Source: CAYVQU01 sp964453155 (GTDB taxonomy: Bacteria > Chloroflexota > Anaerolineae > Anaerolineales > UBA11858). Taken from it: DNA of 64,000 nt. The notes under the pieces are model-generated. The model had not been told where the DNA came from, made no database searches, and saw only the letters and a list, made by a program, of their open reading frames with translations. The stretch lies in NCBI GenBank assembly GCA_964453155.1, contig CAYVQU010000003.1:1-64000 (forward strand), in the 5' to 3' direction. The translations under genes were made by a program, and so were the position numbers. Positions 59,691-64,000 of this stretch are shown here, piece by piece (position 1 is the stretch's first letter; each line of letters begins with the position of its first letter).

Positions 59691-60116
59691 TTTTCTTACT
59701 TGTAATCTTTCTTCCTCAAACCGATCGCGTTCATCCGTCAATCGCCAGGAGCGCGAACCGGCCGCTTCCCCCCCCTGCACACTGGTGATGATATACGAGT
59801 ACCAGGGCACGGCCCATTCGCGATCGAACTCGGAGGGGGCATTGGGATGGTCGGGATGGGAGTGGAACACACCGATAATATCGAGGCCGAGTTCCATCGC
59901 TTTTTCTTCGCCGCGCATCATGTCCAAGGCGGTGATTAGATAGCGATTGTGACGGGCCCCATCCTCGCGGGAATTGGTTAACTTCAAAATCGCAGAGACC
60001 ACTCTTGCGTTTCCGTTCGCTTTTCCTAACAGCAGACCGGCCCCCTCTTCAGGATAGGCTTCTTCGCCATGAGCGTGGATGTCACTTAAGATTTCAGCGT
60101 TTATTTCGAGTTTCAT
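59685..60116 (-). CDS. JAMM-family metalloprotease, Mec-like (CysO-cysteine peptidase)
   Basis: The 143-residue protein from the ATG at 60116 has the JAMM/MPN+ zinc motif: Glu in YPEEGAGLLLG, then FHSHPDHPNAPSEFD (HxHPxxxxxPSxxD), complete for catalysis. In M. tuberculosis the homologue Mec cleaves cysteine from CysO after CysM has formed the CysO-Cys adduct. The arrangement with cysM and a GG-ended carrier supports that role. The upstream in-frame ATG at 60188 overlaps cysM and is less likely. Confidence 0.88.
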   Translation of the reverse strand: MKLEINAEILSDIHAHGEEAYPEEGAGLLLGKANGNARVVSAILKLTNSREDGARHNRYLITALDMMRGEEKAMELGLDIIGVFHSHPDHPNAPSEFDREWAVPWYSYIITSVQGGEAAGSRSWRLTDERDRFEEERLQVRKG

Positions 60117-60165
60117 GATTTTCTCCAGAAGCGTTAGAACGTTCAAACGTGACAACGTTCTAATG

Positions 60166-61179
60166 TTATCCGCAGGCTCCCTTCCCATTCCACAACTCCG
60201 GATCGCTCAAGTACTTGTACCCGGCATCGGGAAATACCGTAACGACGACCCCCTCATCAAGTTTAGCCGCGACTTCAAGGGCAGCGACCGCGGCGGCTCC
60301 GGACGAAATCCCCACGAAATAACCTTCTTCTCGGGCTAAGCAGGCGACCAATTCGTAGGCCTTCTCAGTTGAGATTTCGAGATGTTGATCAGGGGAGGTA
60401 GGGTCGAAGATGGCCGGAGGGATGGAGGTGGCCATATGTTTGAGACCTTCCAGACCGTGGAAGGGGGAATCCGGCTGGGAGGCGATAATCTGGATTTCGG
60501 GGTTGTACTCCCGTAAATATTTAGATACGCCCATGAGGGTTCCCGAGGTCCCTAACCCCGCAACGAAATGCGTCACTGTGCCCCCAGTTTGATGCACGAT
60601 TTCGGGACCGGTAGTATTGTAATGGGCCTGCCAGTTGGCGGGGTTATCATACTGATTGGCATAAAAATACAAATCGGGACGCTCCTCCACCATCTGACGG
60701 GCAATCCGGATCGATCCATCGGAGCCTTCCATTGGATCAGTGAGTACCAGTTCAGCTCCTAAAGCGCGCAGAATTGCAATCCGCTCCGGGCTGGCATTTT
60801 CGGGTAGGGCCAGGGTCACCGGAATATCCAGTGCAGCTCCGAAAGTGGCGTAGGCAATCCCCATATTTCCAGAAGTGGAATCCAACAGCCGCATCCCCGG
60901 GAGCAAATACCCTTCGAAAACCGCACTGCGAATGATGTTAAACGCTGGACGGTCTTTGACCGAGCCGCCGGGATTGAACCATTCAGCTTTGGCGTACACT
61001 TTGACGTTCGGCGAAATATCCCGCGTGACGCGCCGCAGCGGCAGCATGGGGGTGTTACCAACCGCTTCGAGCAGGGCCATCCCCTCGTAAATGGGCGGGG
61101 CCGCAGTAGTGGGAACCGGCGCCTGGGTGATTGGGTGATTAGGTGATTTAGATTCTTTCATCAATGGTGCCGTAAGCAT
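60166..61179 (-). CDS. cysM: cysteine synthase, CysM-type (PLP dependent)
   Basis: The 337-residue PLP enzyme has the lysine in NPGGSVKDRPAFNIIRSA, TSGNMGIAYATFGAALDI (a TSGN substrate loop), and FVAGLGTSGTLMGVSKYL and GVVVTVFPDAGYKYLS. In a CysO system it condenses O-phosphoserine or O-acetylserine with the carrier thiocarboxylate. I start at 61179, where AGGAGAAAAG precedes an ATG; frames continue upstream but lack a ribosome site. It is the first gene of the operon and follows a long structured leader. Confidence 0.9.
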   Translation of the reverse strand: MLTAPLMKESKSPNHPITQAPVPTTAAPPIYEGMALLEAVGNTPMLPLRRVTRDISPNVKVYAKAEWFNPGGSVKDRPAFNIIRSAVFEGYLLPGMRLLDSTSGNMGIAYATFGAALDIPVTLALPENASPERIAILRALGAELVLTDPMEGSDGSIRIARQMVEERPDLYFYANQYDNPANWQAHYNTTGPEIVHQTGGTVTHFVAGLGTSGTLMGVSKYLREYNPEIQIIASQPDSPFHGLEGLKHMATSIPPAIFDPTSPDQHLEISTEKAYELVACLAREEGYFVGISSGAAAVAALEVAAKLDEGVVVTVFPDAGYKYLSDPELWNGKGACG

Positions 61180-61263
61180 TCTTTTCTCCTGGGAGGCTGG
61201 TGGTGGCGAGGTAACCCAATTCCCAATCACCAAATCCCTTAAAAACACACGACCAACAGATAA

Positions 61264-61412
61264 CAAAAAAGAGCGGCGTTCTCGACGCGCCAACGATAAA
61301 ATTTCGTTTGCGGGGTCGCAACCACTCTCCGTCTCAGTTGGTCGATTTGGCTAATTTAGACGAAGCGGGTGGTTTACGATCCCCGCCTCATACAGATGCA
61401 AGTGAAAGACAT
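61264..61412 (-). promoter_or_regulatory. structured, attenuator-like leader of the cysM operon
   Basis: On the minus strand, GAGGCGGG/CCCGCTTC (8 bp) competes with CTTCGTCT/AGACGGAG (8 bp) for the shared CTTC. Then come TTGCG/CGCAA, AACGA/TCGTT, and a weak GGCG/CGCC hairpin followed by TTTTTT (61264-61269), 85 nt before the ATG. The AGAGTGGTTGCG piece weakly recalls a T-box core. Class not assigned. Confidence 0.45.
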
Positions 61413-61530
61413 GTTTATCTCTGGGTAGTTTGCTGGTTTGTTAGTTGGATCGTTGGTTGGGATCTCATCTACAACCAAACGAACCAACCATCCAACTGAC
61501 CAATGAATATTTATGAAAAACTTGATATAA

Positions 61531-61558
61531 ATTTTACTTAGTTTATCTAAATTGTCAA
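61531..61558 (-). promoter_or_regulatory. consensus promoter of the sulfur operon
   Basis: On the minus strand TTGACA (61553-61558), 16-bp spacer, TAAAAT (61531-61536). Transcription would start near 61524, giving a leader of about 345 nt before cysM. Confidence 0.65.
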
Positions 61559-61801
61559 GGCAACTGATTTCGATATTTAGAAGTTTCTTATTTCCAACAT
61601 CTTACCTGAATTTTCATATTCATCCTACTTGTTGGCATTTTAATCACGAATATTCATCATAATAAACAGCGTGCTTTCATAAATTCGGGACCAACGACAA
61701 GCATCCTGTGTAAGGAAGTGCATCGCCTGTGCTGAGCGAAGACGGAGTAAAGGGTACGAGACTGGCTTACTCTCCAAAAAAATTCAGCAAATACAATTAG
61801 C

Positions 61802-61967
61802 TAGGGCAATCGCATGTTCATGAAAACAAGGCGACTGAAGTCGCAGCAACTGGCGCATATGCGCTGGCAAAACCTGCCTCCGCAGGTTGAAACCCAGTCG
61901 CCGAAGGGCGACTTCGCAGTTGTCGGTGCAGTTTAAACTGCCATTTAAGGTTACATGCGATTGCCTA
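61802..61967. mobile_element. 166-bp MITE-like element with 10-bp target duplication
   Basis: Terminal inverted repeats TAGGGCAATCGCATGT (61802-61817) and ACATGCGATTGCCTA (61953-61967) bound the element, and the flanking sequence TACAATTAGC occurs exactly on both sides (61792-61801 and 61968-61977). Inside are five small hairpins, for example GCGACTGAAGTCGC, GGCGCATATGCGC, AACCTGCCTCCGCAGGTT, GTCGCCGAAGGGCGAC and GCAGTTTAAACTGC. It encodes nothing and would need a transposase in trans. The rest of 61500-62045 is AT-rich with no gene seen. Confidence 0.78.
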
Positions 61968-62049
61968 TACAATTAGCACTTCTTTCGTGTCATTCGCCCT
62001 ATTCGTGCTATTCGTGTTCAAAAATCGAATTTCAAGATCTCCCAATACC

Positions 62050-62078
62050 TTTGCGCCCGAATGACCATACGTTATACT
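62050..62078 (+). promoter_or_regulatory. possible promoter of the FHA-wHTH gene
   Basis: TTTGCG (62050-62055), 17-bp spacer, TATACT (62073-62078). Transcription would start near 62085, which supports translation from the ATG at 62091 rather than 62061. Confidence 0.4.
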
Positions 62079-62090
62079 TGGCCTGATCTT

Positions 62091-62705
62091 ATGACCCTCT
62101 CTGAACCCATCCCCCCCTATCTGACTGACCCCTCCGGGCAAGAACATCAATTGACCGCGGCGGTGACTGAAATTGGTCGGGCAGTGGATAATGATATTGT
62201 CATCACCAGCAAGCGCGTCTCGCGCGAACATGCCCGGATTCTCAAGGATGGCCGCAAACTGGTTTTGGAAGACTGCAACAGCGCCAATGGGACTTTTCTT
62301 AATGACGAGCGGGTCCTGACACCTATCCAACTACGCGATGGCGACCGGATTTCGATCGGGGGTGTGATCCTGAAATACAACGACCCCGACACCACTGTCC
62401 GCGATGACGATCCCTTCCCGGAATTAGAGGTGGATACCCCTGCCGGCGTAATTCGCGTCAACCGGAAAGTCGTCCCCCTCTCGCCGAAGGAATTTGTCCT
62501 GGTTTGTTATCTCCACGAACGGAAAGGTGAAGTCTGTTCCAAAGATGATATCAGCCAGGCCGTCTGGCCCGAATATAAGGGCGAAGTCTACGACTACCAG
62601 ATCGAGAACTTGATCCGCCGCCTACGCACCAAAATCGAAAATGACCCCGCGCTGCCGCAGTTGCTGCTGACAATCCGGGGTCTTGGATATAAATTAGTTT
62701 CATAA
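62091..62705 (+). CDS. FHA-domain transcriptional regulator with OmpR/PhoB-type winged helix
   Basis: The 204-residue protein has an N-terminal FHA domain (about 15-90: TEIGRAVDNDIVI, the phosphothreonine-binding SKRVSREHA and NSANGTFLN) and a C-terminal winged-helix DNA-binding domain (about 110-204: LSPKEFVLVCYLHERKG, IENLIRRLRTKIENDP, IRGLGYKL). FHA domains bind phosphothreonine, so DNA binding may be controlled by the Ser/Thr kinase just downstream. The order FHA-then-wHTH differs from EmbR, which has wHTH first, and there is no receiver domain. An ATG at 62061 would add 10 residues. Confidence 0.85.
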   Translation: MTLSEPIPPYLTDPSGQEHQLTAAVTEIGRAVDNDIVITSKRVSREHARILKDGRKLVLEDCNSANGTFLNDERVLTPIQLRDGDRISIGGVILKYNDPDTTVRDDDPFPELEVDTPAGVIRVNRKVVPLSPKEFVLVCYLHERKGEVCSKDDISQAVWPEYKGEVYDYQIENLIRRLRTKIENDPALPQLLLTIRGLGYKLVS

Positions 62706-62725
62706 CCAGAACAACCACGTAAAGC

Positions 62726-62773
62726 GTGAGGCGTGAAGCGTGAGTCTGGCAAGATTCACGTTTCACGCCTCAC
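62726..62773. repeat. intergenic word-palindrome built of GTGAGGCGTGAA words
   Basis: GTGAGGCGTGAA (62726-62737) pairs exactly with TTCACGCCTCAC (62762-62773); AAGCGTGAG, AGCGTGAGTC, TTCACG and GTTTCACGATTCAC words extend it from about 62718 to 62787. It lies between the FHA-wHTH and kinase genes. Confidence 0.75.
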
Positions 62774-62944
62774 GTTTCACGATTCACAGAAAAGTTTCAT
62801 TGACTCAATAGCTGGCTGTTAGCTAACGGATAGGTTACAAATTCGTGCTAGGGGTACACTTTCATCGTCTGGAGAAAATACCTCCAGCGAATGGAGACAA
62901 CCCTGGGATAACTGGGGAAAACTCCAAAAATGATGGAGACACGA

Positions 62945-64000
62945 ATGACGGCCCAAGCACAGCAAATCGCACCCCCTCGAAAAGCCCGTAAACCAGCGAT
63001 TGAGTCCCGCCGACGCAGGAAGAAAAAAATGCTCACTTCGTTAGAAGGCCAATCCCTGGGCAAATACCGCATCATGGAACCCCTTGGCCGGGGCGGCATG
63101 GCGCAAGTCTACCGGGCCTATCACCCTCAGCTTGACCGTTACGTTGCCATCAAAGTGCTGCGCTCCGATTTAGTGGAGGAGGCCGAGTTTCTGGCTCGTT
63201 TCCGCCGGGAGGCTCAGTCGGTCGCTAACCTGCGGCATGAGAACGTCGTCCAGGTTCATGACTTCGATGTTGAAGGCACGGTCTACTACATGGTCATGGA
63301 ACTGCTGGAAGGTGACACCCTCAAGGTCCGCCTGAACGAGTACCGGGCCCGCGGCGAACGGATGCCAACCGGCGAAATGCTCCGGATAATCCTGGACGCC
63401 CTCCACGGGTTGGCCTACGCTCACAGCGAAGGGATCGTCCACCGGGACCTCAAGCCGGCCAATATCCTGCTGACCAAACGCGGCCAAGCCGTCCTGACCG
63501 ATTTCGGGATCGCTCAAATCGTCGGCGGCACCAACTACACCGTGTCGGGCGCGTTGATGGGCACGCTGGCTTACATGGCCCCGGAGCAGGGTCTGGAAGG
63601 CACCACCGGGATCCACAGCGATATCTATTCCTTGGGGATCGTGTTCTACGAGATGCTCACGGGTCGTCCCCCTTTCGATGCGGATACCCCGCTGGCCATC
63701 CTGATGAAGCACGTCAACGATCCTTTACCGTTGCCGCGCACCATCGATCAGGATATTGCGGAACCGTTCGAACGGGTCGTGCTCAAAGCCCTGGCCAAAA
63801 AACCCGAGGATCGTTTTCAGACTGCTGATGAGATGACCCAGGCCCTGGATGCCGCCGCTACCGAAGTCGAGGCCGACCTCCCCGACCGCATCCCTGACCC
63901 GGATTTCACGCTGATCGGCCAGCAGGCAGGTGTCGCCGTTCTTTCAGGAGACGACCGCCAAAGCATCACCAATATTCCCATTGTCAGCGATGAAACCGAA
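62945..64000 (+). CDS. Ser/Thr protein kinase (PknB-like), partial at the right edge
   Basis: The frame is open to the window end (352 residues seen). A basic stretch (RKARKPAIESRRRRKKK) precedes the Hanks-type kinase domain: LGRGGMAQVYRA (glycine loop), YVAIKVLRSD (Lys), HRDLKPANILL (catalytic loop), DFGIAQIVG (DFG) and GTLAYMAPEQ. All catalytic residues are present. The start at 62945 follows GGAG; ATGs at 62933 and 63029 are alternatives. The missing C-terminal part often holds a membrane helix and sensor. An inverted repeat CTGGAG/CTCCAG lies at 62869-62887. It probably signals to the FHA-wHTH protein upstream. Confidence 0.9.
   Translation, partial: MTAQAQQIAPPRKARKPAIESRRRRKKKMLTSLEGQSLGKYRIMEPLGRGGMAQVYRAYHPQLDRYVAIKVLRSDLVEEAEFLARFRREAQSVANLRHENVVQVHDFDVEGTVYYMVMELLEGDTLKVRLNEYRARGERMPTGEMLRIILDALHGLAYAHSEGIVHRDLKPANILLTKRGQAVLTDFGIAQIVGGTNYTVSGALMGTLAYMAPEQGLEGTTGIHSDIYSLGIVFYEMLTGRPPFDADTPLAILMKHVNDPLPLPRTIDQDIAEPFERVVLKALAKKPEDRFQTADEMTQALDAAATEVEADLPDRIPDPDFTLIGQQAGVAVLSGDDRQSITNIPIVSDETE

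Noticed and set aside
61308..61499. 63-codon plus-strand frame across the cysM leader
   Set aside because: It crosses the structured leader and a word-palindrome on the opposite strand, has no ribosome site and no recognisable domain.
3532..62787. Reading the repeated words as a CRISPR array or VNTR
   Set aside because: No fixed-length repeat with unique spacers exists; the words vary and are arranged as imperfect palindromes in separate gaps.

Overview
The window looks like a chromosomal piece of an uncultured member of the Chloroflexota, most likely Anaerolineae-like. This is an inference from gene content: LmbE/PIG-L deacetylases, LysM-M23 envelope peptidases, a reductive-dehalogenase homologue, ArsR/ArsM, a CysO-type cysteine pathway, DUF6391 and YbaK proteins, and no outer-membrane or LPS genes. 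The DNA is moderately GC-rich (roughly 50-55% by eye), except for a more AT-rich first ~1.1 kb. No rRNA, tRNA or CRISPR array was recognised.

Layout. 1-2.7 kb: a 5'-disrupted VKOR gene, a thioesterase and a decapitated comEC. 2.7-13.7 kb: mostly housekeeping (nitroreductase, aminotransferase, an RlmD-like protein without its nucleophile, DNA polymerase III delta, YbaK, TPR and M23 proteins, enoyl-CoA hydratase, AAC(3)). 13.9-17.4 kb: clpC, a cyclic-nucleotide-binding protein and a NifU-like protein, with strong terminators. 17.4-23.8 kb: gamma-glutamyltransferase, a 51-residue membrane ORF coupled to azlCD, a selenocysteine-containing selD, and a band-7 protein. 23.9-27.8 kb: an unusual PyrK-like/LmbE/PyrD-like/sucrase-ferredoxin-like run and a YgjP-type peptidase. 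27.8-31.1 kb: an IS630-family element sitting exactly in the stop codon of a large membrane protein gene. 31-39 kb: a HerA-like ATPase, cupin, phospholipase D lipoprotein, metF, yjbQ, LysM-M23 peptidase and terC behind an attenuator-like leader. 39-43 kb: an oxidoreductase, a GH3-like enzyme, an epimerase and RidA. 43-49.7 kb: four tandem paralogous surface proteins. 49.7-53.4 kb: B3/B4 protein, membrane-anchored RdhA homologue, arsR, arsM. 53.4-57 kb: LysM-M23 peptidase, LmbE and a GT87-like membrane protein with a structured leader. 57-61.6 kb: a six-gene minus-strand sulfur operon (CysM, Mec-like JAMM protease, DUF4395, thioredoxin, MoaD/CysO carrier, MoeB-rhodanese) with a consensus promoter and a long structured leader. 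61.8-62 kb: a MITE-like element with a 10-bp target duplication. 62-64 kb: an FHA-wHTH regulator and a Ser/Thr kinase that runs off the end.

How genes work together. In the sulfur operon the MoeB-rhodanese protein would activate and thiocarboxylate the carrier, CysM would load it with an amino-acid acceptor, and the JAMM protease would release cysteine. selD implies a selenocysteine system elsewhere in the genome, since its own UGA must be read through. ArsR probably controls itself and arsM through repeated TTCGATAT-containing sites. The FHA-wHTH protein and adjacent kinase form a plausible phosphorylation-to-transcription pair.

The most striking non-coding signal is that about twenty intergenic gaps hold imperfect palindromes built of short, degenerate, tandemly repeated words on one arm and their reverse complements on the other. 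Several palindromes overlap stop codons of neighbouring genes.
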